A DNA stretch of 64,000 bases from Intrasporangium_A sp039812505 (lineage in GTDB: Bacteria; Actinomycetota; Actinomycetes; Actinomycetales; Dermatophilaceae): the NCBI RefSeq assembly GCF_039812505.1, contig NZ_JBDIAQ010000005.1:1-64000 (forward strand). The letters run 5' to 3'. A program made the position numbers and the translations under genes. The notes under the pieces are model-generated. The model worked only from the letters and a program-made list of their open reading frames with translations, was not told the origin of the DNA and searched no databases. Positions 35,615 to 45,982 of the stretch are shown here, piece by piece; positions within the stretch are counted from its first letter, which is position 1, and each line of letters starts with the position of its first letter.

Positions 35615-36403
35615 TTACCGGCCGGCTCGCCGCCGGGGCGCGGCGATGGTCACGCCCCGCACGCCGGCGGCGCCGGCCCCCCGCAGGGCTCGCGCGCAGT
35701 CGGCGATGGTGGCCCCGGTGGTCATCAGGTCGTCCACGACGACACAGTCGCGCCCGGTGACGAGCGGGCGCCAGGCGCGCCGCACCGTGAACGCGCCGCT
35801 GACGTTGGCCCGCCGCGCCGCGGACCCGAGCCGGGACTGGTCCAGCACGTCCCGGCACTCACCGAGCACCGGGGCGAACACCTCCGGACCGGGGGCCAGC
35901 GCCTGCAGGGCCCGAGCGGTGAGCTCGTGCAGCGGGACGTCGCCGCGTACCCGTCGGGAACGCCGGGACGACGGGGCCGGCACGACCAGCACCGGGTCGT
36001 CGCGGTCGCGTCCGGGAGTCGGCACGGTCGCCAGGGCGGCGGTCAGCAGCGGCGCGAGCACCCCGACGAGGTCGCGTCGGCCCTCGTCCTTCCAGGCCGT
36101 GACGACGGCCCGCAGCGGGTCGCCGTACGCACCCCAGGCGTGGACGGGAACCGCGCCGGGCGGGGCCGGGTCGGGGGTGACGAGTCGTGGCCCGCCGGGG
36201 AAGGCGAGCCGGTCGAGGGCACGGCAGCAGCGCCGGCACCACGGGGACCCGGCTCGGCGGCAACCGGCGCACTCGGCGGGCAGGACCAGGTCGAGCAGCT
36301 GGCGTAGCGACACGGCCGCAGTCCAGCCGGAGACGGCGCCGAGGGGAATGCCCCCGTCCGCGCGCTGTGGACGAGCGGCATACGGGACCCCGGGTGTGGA
36401 CAC
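35615..36403 (-). CDS. ComF-family phosphoribosyltransferase-like protein
   Basis: This 262-residue protein has an N-terminal zinc-finger-like Cys set (CAGCRRAGSPWCRRC, about 43-57) and a C-terminal PRPP-binding loop, VVDDLMTTGATIADC. ComF proteins are needed for DNA uptake in naturally competent bacteria, where they act with the ComFA helicase on incoming strands. In Actinobacteria their role is less clear. The GTG at 36403 is closely spaced from the lpqB stop, so it is probably the last gene of the mtrA-mtrB-lpqB transcript. A GCGGCATAC element lies inside the gene near its start (VPYAARP). Its presence is relevant to the uptake-sequence hypothesis but does not prove it. Confidence 0.85.
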   Translation of the reverse strand: MSTPGVPYAARPQRADGGIPLGAVSGWTAAVSLRQLLDLVLPAECAGCRRAGSPWCRRCCRALDRLAFPGGPRLVTPDPAPPGAVPVHAWGAYGDPLRAVVTAWKDEGRRDLVGVLAPLLTAALATVPTPGRDRDDPVLVVPAPSSRRSRRVRGDVPLHELTARALQALAPGPEVFAPVLGECRDVLDQSRLGSAARRANVSGAFTVRRAWRPLVTGRDCVVVDDLMTTGATIADCARALRGAGAAGVRGVTIAAPRRRAGR

Positions 36404-36424
36404 AGCCTCGGCGACACCGGCCGG

Positions 36425-38251
36425 TCAGCGACCGGGGACCAGCACGTCGGTGCCGGTCGCGACCACCGGCCAGGTCCGGCCCGCCCGGGCGAGCACCTTG
36501 CCGTCGCCGGTGACGATCATGATGCCGCGGGTCCCGCCGACCGTCGTGATGGAGGCGGCATCCGGGACCGGCGCGAGACGGCTGTCCTGCGGCTGGGACC
36601 GGCCGTGGCGCCGGATCCCGTCGAGGCCGCCCCCGATCGACCCCGTCCACGGCCGGACCGGGTCCTTCGAGTCGACCCGCCCGAGCACGGCGTACGAGTC
36701 GCTGTCGAGCCACACGACGTCGCGCAGGAGCGTCAGCGGCTCGGCCTGCCGCAGCGGGGCCGCGAGGCCGGTCGGCTCCCCGCTCGGGGCGCGGATGACG
36801 CCGGCGACATCCAGCCTGGGCCCGTGACCCGCCGCGTCGGTCGAGATCACCAGCAGCCGTGCGGCCTCCCGGGACAGCGCGACGGCGGTTACCCGGCGCT
36901 TGGCCAGCCAGGGGGCGGCGACCGGCCGCCAGGCCTGGTCGGTGCCGGTCGAGTCCGCGTGGAGGGCCCACAGCCCGCCCTTGCCGTCGGGTGCGACCCC
37001 GCCGACCCACAGGTATCCCGACGTGTCGTAGGTCGGCGCGGTCAGGGTGTCGGCGAAGGAGGGCGAGACCCGCCAGCGGTCCGCGCGCCACCGGGACAGC
37101 TGGGTCCGGTCCGCGTTGACCGCAGCCACCTCCTTGCCGTCCACCGAGAGGGCCAGCCGGGTCCACTCGGTGGGGATGGAGGTGGGGTCGCCCGTCTGCC
37201 GGTCCGTGTCGGCGGGCCTGTGGGCGGCATCGCTCTCGGGGATCGCGCGGGGGTCGACCCGCGAGAACGTCGCGCCCGTGCGGACCAGGGCGGTGTCGTA
37301 GCTGGTGGAGGTCACCCGGCTGTAGTCGAGCTCGTCGGGCCCGGAGACCCAGGCGCCGACCCCGGGCAGCTCGAGCTCGACGCCCTCGACAGCCAGACCC
37401 ACGGACTGGACGGCCGGGACCTGGCCGAGCGTCGCGGCCAGCTGCGCCCACATGGCGGCCCGCTCGTTGGGGTCGGCCTTCAGGGCCGGCTCGGTGAGGT
37501 TGGCCTGCGCCCGCCCGTTCGCCACCGGGACCGCGTTGACCGACAGCTTGGTGCCCTGCGGCACCCCTGTCCGGAGCGCGCCGGCAAGGTAGTCCGGCAC
37601 CGGGCCCAGCTGCGCGCGGGCGAGGGTGGTCACCATCCGGGGTCCGCTCGGGAACCACCGGACGTCGGGCACGAGGCGCCGGCCGCTCGGGGTCACGTAG
37701 TAGACCCGACGTGCCTCGTAGAGCCGGTCGAACGCCGCCGAGTCGAGCCAGAGACCGAAGCCCGTGCGGGGCAGCTCGATGCGCCACTGCCCGTTGACCT
37801 TGGTCAGACCGAAGGTCACCTTCGCCCGGGTGCCGCCGGGCAGCTCCCGGTAGCGGCCGTCGGCCGAGACCAGGGCCACCGCGACCGTCGACACCTCGAG
37901 CTGCTCGGGACCCAGGCGCTCGACCTTCAGGTCGTCGGCCGTGTCGTAGATCACCACGTCCTCGCTGGTCCAGCGCCACAGGTCGGGCGACTGCGGCGCC
38001 AGGTAGGACTTGCCGGTCTCCCGGTTCTCGTCGACGTCCTCGTTCGACCGGATGAAGCCGAGCACCACCTGCTCCTGCGTGGCGCCGTCGAAGGGGCCCT
38101 GCGGGAGCACCCGGACCGGGTCGGCGATCACCTCGTCGAGGCGCCGGCCCTCGAGGACCGGCCCGTCGCCGGGCAGGCCGCCGCAGGCGGACACCCCGAG
38201 GACGGCGACGACCGACAGGGCCGCCGCGGCCAGTCGCCTGCGCGTGCTCAC
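36425..38251 (-). CDS. lpqB: lipoprotein LpqB
   Basis: This 608-residue secreted lipoprotein is the partner of the MtrAB two-component system. The signal peptide ends in a lipobox, VLGVSACGG (Cys23). A GerMN-type domain covers roughly residues 50-330 (VYYVTPSGRRLVPDVRWFP; QGTKLSVNAVPVANGRAQANL). The C-terminal half is a beta-propeller-like LpqB domain with repeated WVGGVAPDGKGGLW-like blades. In mycobacteria LpqB interacts with the extracellular part of MtrB and affects MtrA phosphorylation. Its GTG overlaps the mtrB stop by four bases (GTGA). Confidence 0.94.
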   Translation of the reverse strand: MSTRRRLAAAALSVVAVLGVSACGGLPGDGPVLEGRRLDEVIADPVRVLPQGPFDGATQEQVVLGFIRSNEDVDENRETGKSYLAPQSPDLWRWTSEDVVIYDTADDLKVERLGPEQLEVSTVAVALVSADGRYRELPGGTRAKVTFGLTKVNGQWRIELPRTGFGLWLDSAAFDRLYEARRVYYVTPSGRRLVPDVRWFPSGPRMVTTLARAQLGPVPDYLAGALRTGVPQGTKLSVNAVPVANGRAQANLTEPALKADPNERAAMWAQLAATLGQVPAVQSVGLAVEGVELELPGVGAWVSGPDELDYSRVTSTSYDTALVRTGATFSRVDPRAIPESDAAHRPADTDRQTGDPTSIPTEWTRLALSVDGKEVAAVNADRTQLSRWRADRWRVSPSFADTLTAPTYDTSGYLWVGGVAPDGKGGLWALHADSTGTDQAWRPVAAPWLAKRRVTAVALSREAARLLVISTDAAGHGPRLDVAGVIRAPSGEPTGLAAPLRQAEPLTLLRDVVWLDSDSYAVLGRVDSKDPVRPWTGSIGGGLDGIRRHGRSQPQDSRLAPVPDAASITTVGGTRGIMIVTGDGKVLARAGRTWPVVATGTDVLVPGR

Positions 38252-39948
38252 CGGTCCGGCTCCCCGGAAGCGGTCGTGCCGACCCGCTCAGGGCCGGTCA
38301 CGCGGCCCGAGCCGTCCTCCGCGGTCGGGGCCGGGGCCTGCTCGGCCGTCGGGCTGAGCGGCAGGGGCGAGCCGGTGATGGTCACCTGCGCCTTCCTCGG
38401 CAGGGTGAGGCGGAAGCACGAGCCCTCGCCCGGGGCTCCCCAGGCCTCGAGTCGCCCCGCATGCAGCCGCGCGTCCTCGAGCGCGATCGCCAGCCCCAGA
38501 CCCGTCCCCCCGGTCGTGCGGGCGCGGGCCGGGTCGGCCCGCCAGAACCGCGTGAACACCAGGGCCGCCTCGCCGGGGCGCAGGCCGATGCCGTGGTCCC
38601 GGACGGTCACCGCGACGGCCGAGTCGTTCTGTCCCAGGGCGATCTCGATCGGGCCACCCTCGCCGTGCTCGATCGCGTTGGCGACCAGGTTGCGCAGGAT
38701 CCGCTCGATGCGCCGGGCGTCCATGTCGGCCACGACCGGCTCGTCGGGCTGGTCCACCACCAGCGCGCTGCCCTTGCGCTGGGCCAGGGTGCGGTGGGCG
38801 GCGACGACCCGCTCGACGCAGGACCGCAGGTCGGTCGCCTCGGTCTCCAGCACGGCGGCACGCGCGTCGAAGCGGGAGATCTCGAGCAGGTCGGCCAGCA
38901 GCGCCTCGAAACGGTCGACCTCGCCCCGGAGCAGCTCCGCGGAGCGGGCCACGGCCGGGTCGAAGTCCGCGCGCGAGTCGTGGATGAGGTCACCGGCCAT
39001 GCGGATCGTCGTCAGGGGGGTGCGCAGCTCGTGGGACACGTCGGAGACGAACCGCTGCTGGACCCTGGACAGGTCCTCCAGCTCGGCGATCTGCTGCTGC
39101 AGCGAGGCGGCCATCGCGTTGAACGACGTGGCGAGCCGAGCCAGGTCGTCCTCGCCCTTGACCCGCATCCGCTCCCCGAGGTTGCCCTCCGCGAAGCGCT
39201 CGGCGATCCTCGCGGCTCGTCGGACCGGGTCGGCCACCAGACGGGTCACGACGAACGCGATCGCCCCGACGAGCAGGACGAGCGCGGCCGCCCCGAGCAG
39301 GAAGGTCTGCCCGATCAGACCCATGATCTGCTGCTCGCGGTCCATCGGGTAGATGAAGTAGAGGCCGTAGGTGCGCACCAGCGGCAGGTCGACCTGCTGG
39401 CCGACGATCACCGCAGGGATCTCGTGGCCGTCCTCCTCGATCGTGGCCACCTGCAGGTGTTGCCGGTCCGGCGAGCCGGACACGGCCTGGCGCAGGCTGT
39501 CCGGGATGAAGCGCACCCCGATCTCGTTGCTCTCGATCGGGCCGATGCTCACCGGCGCCGTGTTGTTCTCGGTACGGGACAGCACGACGTAGCGCCGCTC
39601 GTTGCCGGCGTCCTGGCGGTAGGACTTGACGAGCTCGGTCGCGAACTGGGTCACCTGTGCGATCGACTCGGTCTGGTCGGTGTAGAGGATCTGGCGCTGG
39701 GCGTCCTTGGCCAGGCGCAGGCTGTCCTCCGCGGCGATCTGCTGCCTGCTGTCGACCAGCCCCTGCGCGATCGCACCGTACAGGTAGGTCCCGACGGCCC
39801 CCAGGACCAGCAGCCCGAGCAGCATCGTCACGACGACGACACGGAAGCTGAGCGACGAGCGCCATTGGTGGTGGGTCCGCGCCCAGCCGTGGCGCACCGC
39901 GGACTCGGCCCGGTGGGCGAGCCCGAGGCGTCCGGGCTGCTGGCTCAT
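38248..39948 (-). CDS. mtrB: sensor histidine kinase MtrB
   Basis: This 566-residue membrane histidine kinase has a first transmembrane helix at about 37-58 (VVVVTMLLGLLVLGAVGTYL). An extracytoplasmic sensor domain precedes a second helix (TFLLGAAALVLLVGAIAFVV), followed by HAMP. The phosphoacceptor His is in FVSDVSHELRTPLTTIRM (near residue 305), and the ATPase carries NLVANAIEHG and DHGIGLRPGE. It phosphorylates MtrA and links cell division and wall growth to gene expression. The ATG at 39948 is two bases after the mtrA stop. Confidence 0.95.
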   Translation of the reverse strand: MSQQPGRLGLAHRAESAVRHGWARTHHQWRSSLSFRVVVVTMLLGLLVLGAVGTYLYGAIAQGLVDSRQQIAAEDSLRLAKDAQRQILYTDQTESIAQVTQFATELVKSYRQDAGNERRYVVLSRTENNTAPVSIGPIESNEIGVRFIPDSLRQAVSGSPDRQHLQVATIEEDGHEIPAVIVGQQVDLPLVRTYGLYFIYPMDREQQIMGLIGQTFLLGAAALVLLVGAIAFVVTRLVADPVRRAARIAERFAEGNLGERMRVKGEDDLARLATSFNAMAASLQQQIAELEDLSRVQQRFVSDVSHELRTPLTTIRMAGDLIHDSRADFDPAVARSAELLRGEVDRFEALLADLLEISRFDARAAVLETEATDLRSCVERVVAAHRTLAQRKGSALVVDQPDEPVVADMDARRIERILRNLVANAIEHGEGGPIEIALGQNDSAVAVTVRDHGIGLRPGEAALVFTRFWRADPARARTTGGTGLGLAIALEDARLHAGRLEAWGAPGEGSCFRLTLPRKAQVTITGSPLPLSPTAEQAPAPTAEDGSGRVTGPERVGTTASGEPDR

Positions 39949-39950
39949 GG

Positions 39951-40628
39951 TCAGGCGGGGCCCGCCTTGTAGCCGACGCCCCGCACCGTGACCACGATCT
40001 GCGGATGCTCCGGGTCGTGCTCGATCTTGGAGCGCAGCCGCTGGACGTGGACGTTCACCAGGCGGGTGTCGCCGGCGTGGCGGTAGCCCCACACCTGCTC
40101 CAGCAGGACCTCGCGGGTGAAGACCTGCCAGGGTTTGCGGGCAAGCGCGACGAGCAGGTCGAACTCGAGCGGGGTCAGGGAGAGCCGGCGTCCGTCGCGT
40201 CTGACCGCGTGGCCCGCGACGTCGATCTCGAGGTCGCCGATCATCAGCCGCTCCTGGGTCGGCTCGTCACCCCGGCGCAGCCGGGCCCGCAGCCGCGCGA
40301 TGAGCTCCTGCGGCTTGAACGGCTTGACGACGTAGTCGTCGGCGCCGGACTCGAGGCCCACGACGATGTCGACCGTGTCGGTGCGAGCGGTGAGCATCAC
40401 GATCGGCACGCCGCTCTCGGCCCGGATCCGCCGGCACACCTCCATGCCGTCGAGACCGGGCAGCATGACGTCGAGCAGGACCAGGTCGGGCTTGGACTCC
40501 CGGAAGGCGGCCAGGGCCTCGGCGCCGTCGGCGACGTGGCTGACCTCGAGCCCCTCGTTGCGCAGCACGATGCCGAGCATCTCGGCGAGCGCCAGGTCGT
40601 CGTCAACGACCAGAACCCGACCCTTCAC
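39951..40628 (-). CDS. mtrA: response regulator MtrA
   Basis: This 225-residue OmpR/PhoB-type regulator is essential in mycobacteria. The receiver has acidic residues 9-11, phospho-Asp53 (DLVLLDVMLPGLDGME), and VMLTART and DDYVVKPF. The winged-helix DNA-binding domain contains LTPLEFDLLVALARKP and RLVNVHVQRLRSKIE. It controls wall hydrolases, division and replication genes. The GTG at 40628 has GGGAGAG four bases upstream. It is the first gene of the mtrA-mtrB-lpqB operon. The upstream region to 40763 must hold the promoter, but no clear -35/-10 pair was found. Confidence 0.96.
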   Translation of the reverse strand: MKGRVLVVDDDLALAEMLGIVLRNEGLEVSHVADGAEALAAFRESKPDLVLLDVMLPGLDGMEVCRRIRAESGVPIVMLTARTDTVDIVVGLESGADDYVVKPFKPQELIARLRARLRRGDEPTQERLMIGDLEIDVAGHAVRRDGRRLSLTPLEFDLLVALARKPWQVFTREVLLEQVWGYRHAGDTRLVNVHVQRLRSKIEHDPEHPQIVVTVRGVGYKAGPA

Positions 40629-40763
40629 GTGACTCTCCCTCCGCAGCGTTACCGTCGTCCCGCGCGGCACTGCCGTTCCGCCACATCATCACACACGGCG
40701 GGCGCCCGCCCGCGTCGCGAACGCCCGGTCGACCGGGTCGGGTCCACCGGCGTCCCCCGCTGG

Positions 40764-40803
40764 GGGTATGCCGCCGGGCGGCGGGGCACTGGGCGGCATA
40801 CCC
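40764..40803. terminator. 12-bp hairpin of inverted GCGGCATAC elements after ahcY
   Basis: GGGTATGCCGCC (40764-40775) and GGCGGCATACCC (40792-40803) are exact complements around a 16-base GC-rich loop. It lies 20 bases beyond the ahcY stop and before the mtrA promoter region, as expected for a terminator. Confidence 0.7.
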
Positions 40804-40822
40804 ATGAGCGTGGCGGGGGGCC

Positions 40823-42259
<1,437 letters not shown>

Positions 42260-42347
42260 GGACGATCCCTTCCGGATTCGGTGGTGTGCAGACCCGGCGC
42301 AGCCCGACTGGGCCCTCGCGGGTCATCACCCACGCCGGCGGTCGTCC

Positions 42348-42353
42348 AGTCTA
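42348..42353 (-). promoter_or_regulatory. -10 box TAGACT for ahcY
   Basis: TAGACT on the minus strand overlaps the end of the DUF808 intergenic region and would start a leader of about 85 bases. I could not match that leader to a SAH or SAM riboswitch. Confidence 0.4.
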
Positions 42354-42357
42354 CCGG

Positions 42358-43302
42358 TCAGCTGCGGGACGCCTCGTGCGCGGTGCGCCGCCTCGGCAGC
42401 AGGTGCAGCAGCCCGACGACCAGGGCACCGACGACCAGCCCGAAGACCGCCGAGCCGATCGTGCCGAGCAGCCAGCCGAGTATGCCGCCCACGCCCGGCA
42501 CGCCGTGGCCGGCCTCCTCGAGGTGGTGGACGACGGCGTACGGCGCGGGCCAGCCGATCTCGTCGAACCCGGCGACCAGGATGTGGCCGCCCACCCAGAG
42601 CATCGCGACGATGCCGACGGTCGAGAGCACCTGGAGCAGCACGGGCATGCCCTTGACGAGGAGCCGTCCGACCCGCTGCAGCGCCCCGGACCGGCCGGCC
42701 GCGAGCCGCAGCCCCAGGTCGTCCATCTTGACGATGAGCCCGACCACGCCGTAGACGAGCAGCGTGATCGCCACGGCGACGATGACCAGGACCACGGCAC
42801 GGGTCCAGAAGGGCTCGTGGCTCACCTCGTCCAGGGCGATCACCATGATCTCGGCGGAGAGGATGAAGTCGGTGCGGACCGCTCCGGAGACGACCGTCTC
42901 CTCCTGGTTCGCGTCGGCGGCGGCCGGGGCCTTCTCCTCGTGGTGTCCCGACACCGCCTCCCAGATGCGCTCGGCCCCCTCGTAGCACAGGTAGGCGCCG
43001 CCGATCATCAGCAGGGGCGTCAGCAGCCAGGGGACGAACTGGCTGAGCACGAGGATGACCGGCAGGATGACGATGATCTTGTTGCGCAGCGACCCGAGCG
43101 CGATCCGCTTGATGATCGGCAGCTCCCGCTCCGGGGCGAGACCCTGCACGTAGCGGGGGGTGACCGCGGTGTCGTCGACCACGACCCCGGTCGCCTTGAC
43201 GCTGGCGCGCCCGGCCGCCGCCCCGACGTCGTCGACCGAGGCGGCCGCGAGCTTGACGAGTGCGGCGATGTCGTCGAGGAGCGCGACCAGTCCACCTGCC
43301 AT
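42358..43302 (-). CDS. DUF808 family membrane protein (YedI-like)
   Basis: This 314-residue inner-membrane protein of the DUF808 family has the conserved N-terminal segment GLVALLDDIAALVKLAA and the run VVVDDTAVTPRYVQGL. Several hydrophobic helices follow (IIVILPVILVLSQFVPWLLT; VVLVIVAVAITLLVYGVVGL). The conserved patch LIGGAYLCYEGAERIWE appears here as MIGGAYLCYEGAERIWE. Function is unknown in any organism I know of. The ATG at 43302 lies eight bases after TAGGAT, so the leader is at most a couple of bases. Confidence 0.85.
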   Translation of the reverse strand: MAGGLVALLDDIAALVKLAAASVDDVGAAAGRASVKATGVVVDDTAVTPRYVQGLAPERELPIIKRIALGSLRNKIIVILPVILVLSQFVPWLLTPLLMIGGAYLCYEGAERIWEAVSGHHEEKAPAAADANQEETVVSGAVRTDFILSAEIMVIALDEVSHEPFWTRAVVLVIVAVAITLLVYGVVGLIVKMDDLGLRLAAGRSGALQRVGRLLVKGMPVLLQVLSTVGIVAMLWVGGHILVAGFDEIGWPAPYAVVHHLEEAGHGVPGVGGILGWLLGTIGSAVFGLVVGALVVGLLHLLPRRRTAHEASRS

Positions 43303-43310
43303 GGGGTCAG

Positions 43311-43316
43311 ATCCTA
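43311..43316 (-). promoter_or_regulatory. -10 box TAGGAT, near-leaderless start
   Basis: TAGGAT ends eight bases before the ATG of the DUF808 gene. Confidence 0.45.
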
Positions 43317-43401
43317 GGGGCGGCCGTGCCGCGGCGCGCACCTGCGCCCGGGTCGGGCCACGAGAACCCACCACGAACGCAGTTCTCGTGGCCCAGCCCG
43401 G

Positions 43402-44805
43402 TCAGTGGGTCGGGGAGGTCACGTAGGGCTCGGCCAGGCCCAGGCCCAGCAGGGCGTTCTCGACCACCTCGGCGAGGGCGGGGTGGATCCAGTACTGGTT
43501 CCGGGCGACGACCGGCGCCGGCGTGCCCAGCGCCATCGCCTGCACGAGCGGCTGGATCAGTGTCGAGGCCTGCGGGCCCATGACGTGGGCACCGAGCAGC
43601 AGCCCGGTGTGCGGGTCGGCGAGGACCTTGCACACGCTCGTCGTGTCCTCCATCGCCCAGCCGTAGGCGGTGTCGCCGTAGGCCTGGACCTTGACGACAT
43701 GGGGCCGGTTCTGGGCGACGCACTCGTCCTCGGTCAGCCCGATCGTGGCGATCTGGGGTGAGCTGAAGACCGCCGAGGGGACGTTGCGGTGCGGGAAGGG
43801 GCGCAGCTCGTCCGGGTGCACGAGGTTGTGGGCGACGGCCCGGGCCTCGGCGTTGGCCACGTGCTTGAGCTGGTAGGGCGAGCAGCAGTCTCCCAGCGCC
43901 CAGACACCGGGCGCGCCGGTGCGGCCGTAGCGGTCGACGACCACGCGGCCGTCGACGTGGGTGCGCACGCCGGCCCGGCCGAGAGCGAGGTCTGCGGTGG
44001 TGGGAGCGCGGCCGGTCGCCACCAGCAGCAGGTCCCCGTGGACTGTGCTGCCGTCGGACAGGCGCAGCGTGATCTCGCCCGGGGCGCCGCTCGCCTCGCG
44101 GACCGTCGTGTTGGTGCGCACGTCCCACTGGTCCCGGGCGATCCGGGTGAACCGCTGCGAGATCTCGGAGTCGAGGTGCCGCAGCAGCCGGCCGCCTCGG
44201 GCCACGACCGTCACCTGCGTGCCCAGCCCCCCGAAGATGTGGGCCATCTCGGCGGCGATGAACCCGCCGCCGACGACGAGCAGGTGCTCGGGCAGCTCGT
44301 CGATCCGCATGATGGTGTCGGACGTGTGGAACGGCACGCCGCTGCCGCCGATGACCGGGGGCACGATCGGGTGGGCGCCGGTCGCGATGACGACCTGGTC
44401 GGCGGTCAGCTCCGTCGTGTGCCCGTCGGGGTAGGCGACGGTCAGGTCCCGCGGTGCGGTGAACCGGGCCCGGCCCAGGTAGGCCGTCGTGTTGGGCCCG
44501 TCCACCCGGTAGTCGCGCCCGCTCGCCGCGATCGGGTCGATCCGGCCGAAGATCCGGTCGCGGATGTCGCGCCAGCGCACGGCGTCGACCTGCGCGTCCA
44601 CGCCGTAACGGGCGGCCGTGCGCGCGCTGTCGGCCACCTCGGCGGCATACACGAACATCTTCGTGGGGATGCATCCGACGTTCAGGCAGGTCCCCCCGAA
44701 CGTCCCCGACTCGATGACGGCCACCCGCTTGTCGTCGAAGTCGGGGGTGACGAGCGAGTTGCCGGAGCCGGTCCCGATGATCGCGAGGTCGTAGTGTTCG
44801 GTCAC
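43402..44805 (-). CDS. mtr: mycothione reductase
   Basis: This 467-residue flavoprotein disulfide reductase regenerates mycothiol from its disulfide with NADPH. It has an FAD-binding start (DLAIIGTGSGNSLV), the redox-active pair Cys40/Cys45 in GGTCLNVGCIPTKMF, an NADPH site (LLVVGGGFIAAEMAHIFGGL), and the C-terminal active-site base in YWIHPALAEVVENALL. GTGSGNS is the mycothione-reductase form of the dinucleotide motif rather than that of lipoamide dehydrogenase. Its presence marks a mycothiol-producing actinobacterium. The GTG at 44805 is preceded by TAGGCT at six bases and is probably leaderless; that box begins with the stop codon of the upstream SIS gene. Confidence 0.93.
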   Translation of the reverse strand: MTEHYDLAIIGTGSGNSLVTPDFDDKRVAVIESGTFGGTCLNVGCIPTKMFVYAAEVADSARTAARYGVDAQVDAVRWRDIRDRIFGRIDPIAASGRDYRVDGPNTTAYLGRARFTAPRDLTVAYPDGHTTELTADQVVIATGAHPIVPPVIGGSGVPFHTSDTIMRIDELPEHLLVVGGGFIAAEMAHIFGGLGTQVTVVARGGRLLRHLDSEISQRFTRIARDQWDVRTNTTVREASGAPGEITLRLSDGSTVHGDLLLVATGRAPTTADLALGRAGVRTHVDGRVVVDRYGRTGAPGVWALGDCCSPYQLKHVANAEARAVAHNLVHPDELRPFPHRNVPSAVFSSPQIATIGLTEDECVAQNRPHVVKVQAYGDTAYGWAMEDTTSVCKVLADPHTGLLLGAHVMGPQASTLIQPLVQAMALGTPAPVVARNQYWIHPALAEVVENALLGLGLAEPYVTSPTH

Positions 44806-44811
44806 GCCCGC

Positions 44812-44817
44812 AGCCTA
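44812..44817 (-). promoter_or_regulatory. -10 box TAGGCT overlapping an upstream stop codon
   Basis: TAGGCT ends six bases before the mtr GTG and its first three bases are the TAG stop of the SIS-domain gene. Confidence 0.6.
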
Positions 44818-45972
44818 CGGCGCGGGGTCCGTGGGCCGGGCGTCACGCAGGAGACGGACGTGGCGCGAGTCGCCCGGGTCGTATCCGAGCCCCAGCGCCA
44901 GGTACGTCGCGGCGAAGTCGGTCACCGCGACGTGGTGCGCGAGGCGCAGCAGCGGGTCGGGTGCGGTCGCGTCGATCACCGACACGCGCACCCCGGCATC
45001 CTCGGCGGCCGCCACGACCGCGTCGGTCACCGCCGAGTAGCCGCCCCCGTCGGTGGAGGCGTCACGCAGCACGATCAGCCGCAGCGGACGGCTCGTCACC
45101 CCGTCGAGGAACGGGTCGGCGAAGATGCCGCGTCCCACCCGGTCGTCGCCCTCGCTGCTGGCGAGCGGGCCGTCGAAGCAGGCGACGATCTGGGAGGCGG
45201 CGTCCGGGAGCACCCCGTAGGCGACCGGGACGCGGCCGGTCCGGCCGAACATCGCACTCGCACGGCGGGCCGCGGACTCGCCGAGCGGGCCGCACCCGAG
45301 CAGGATCGGGACCGACTCGGACACCTCTGCGGCCAGCGCCTTCGCGGGGTTGTCCCACGACTCGACCCGAGGCCCGAGCCGACGGGCCTGCTCGTCGAGG
45401 ACGTCGGCGAGCGACTCGATGGTCTCGCGTCCGATCGCGGCGAGCCCGAGCGCGTCGGCGGCCATCAGCACCGGGGTCGCCTGGGCCCACAGGGCGGCTC
45501 GCGAGCTGGACCCGGCCCCGTCGATCGGGACGTGGGTGCCGTGGGCGCGGGCGCAGACGTCCGCGAGCGGCGAGTCGGCGACACCGACGGTCAGCAGGTT
45601 GGCACCGCGCCGGGCCGCCTCGGCGGCGAGCGCGAGGGTCCCGGCCGCACGGCCGGACTGCGACACGGCGACGACGAGGTCGTAGGCGCCGACCCAGGCC
45701 GGCAGCGGCGTCGAACGGCACGTCTGGACCGGCACCGCGCTGTGCCGGCGTGTCACCGTGTCGAACAGGCCACCGACGGCGCCGGAGCCACCGGTGGCCG
45801 CGACCACGACACCGCGCGGCTGCATGTCGGCCAGCCGCGCCAGCCCCGCCTCGTCCGCCGAGCGAGCCGAGACCCGGACCTGGGCGCCGGACGTGGCGAG
45901 CGCGCGGAGGACTCCGCGCCGGTCGAGCCGTTCGACCGCGTCGATGTCGTCCAGGAGCGTGTCGTCGAACAC
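44815..45972 (-). CDS. SIS-domain phosphosugar isomerase-like protein (Rv3256c type)
   Basis: This 385-residue protein has two SIS-like sugar-phosphate-binding halves (GVVVAATGGSGAVGGLF; YDLVVAVSQSGRAAGTLALA; VPILLGCGPLGESAARRASA). It belongs to the bifunctional phosphoglucose/phosphomannose isomerase-like group and sits where Rv3256c does, next to manB. A role in mannose-6-phosphate or GDP-mannose supply is likely from context, but catalysis is not proven, because some members of the group lack full active sites. The start is a GTG ten bases after the Trm112-like gene stop. Its own TAG stop is reused by the mtr promoter. Confidence 0.8.
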   Translation of the reverse strand: MFDDTLLDDIDAVERLDRRGVLRALATSGAQVRVSARSADEAGLARLADMQPRGVVVAATGGSGAVGGLFDTVTRRHSAVPVQTCRSTPLPAWVGAYDLVVAVSQSGRAAGTLALAAEAARRGANLLTVGVADSPLADVCARAHGTHVPIDGAGSSSRAALWAQATPVLMAADALGLAAIGRETIESLADVLDEQARRLGPRVESWDNPAKALAAEVSESVPILLGCGPLGESAARRASAMFGRTGRVPVAYGVLPDAASQIVACFDGPLASSEGDDRVGRGIFADPFLDGVTSRPLRLIVLRDASTDGGGYSAVTDAVVAAAEDAGVRVSVIDATAPDPLLRLAHHVAVTDFAATYLALGLGYDPGDSRHVRLLRDARPTDPAP

Positions 45973-45982
45973 GGCGGAGGGG

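Noticed and set aside
42260..42354. SAH or SAM riboswitch in the ahcY leader
   Set aside because: A leader of suitable length exists, but I could not align the conserved SAH- or SAM-riboswitch core or build the required pseudoknot. A covariance-model search would decide.
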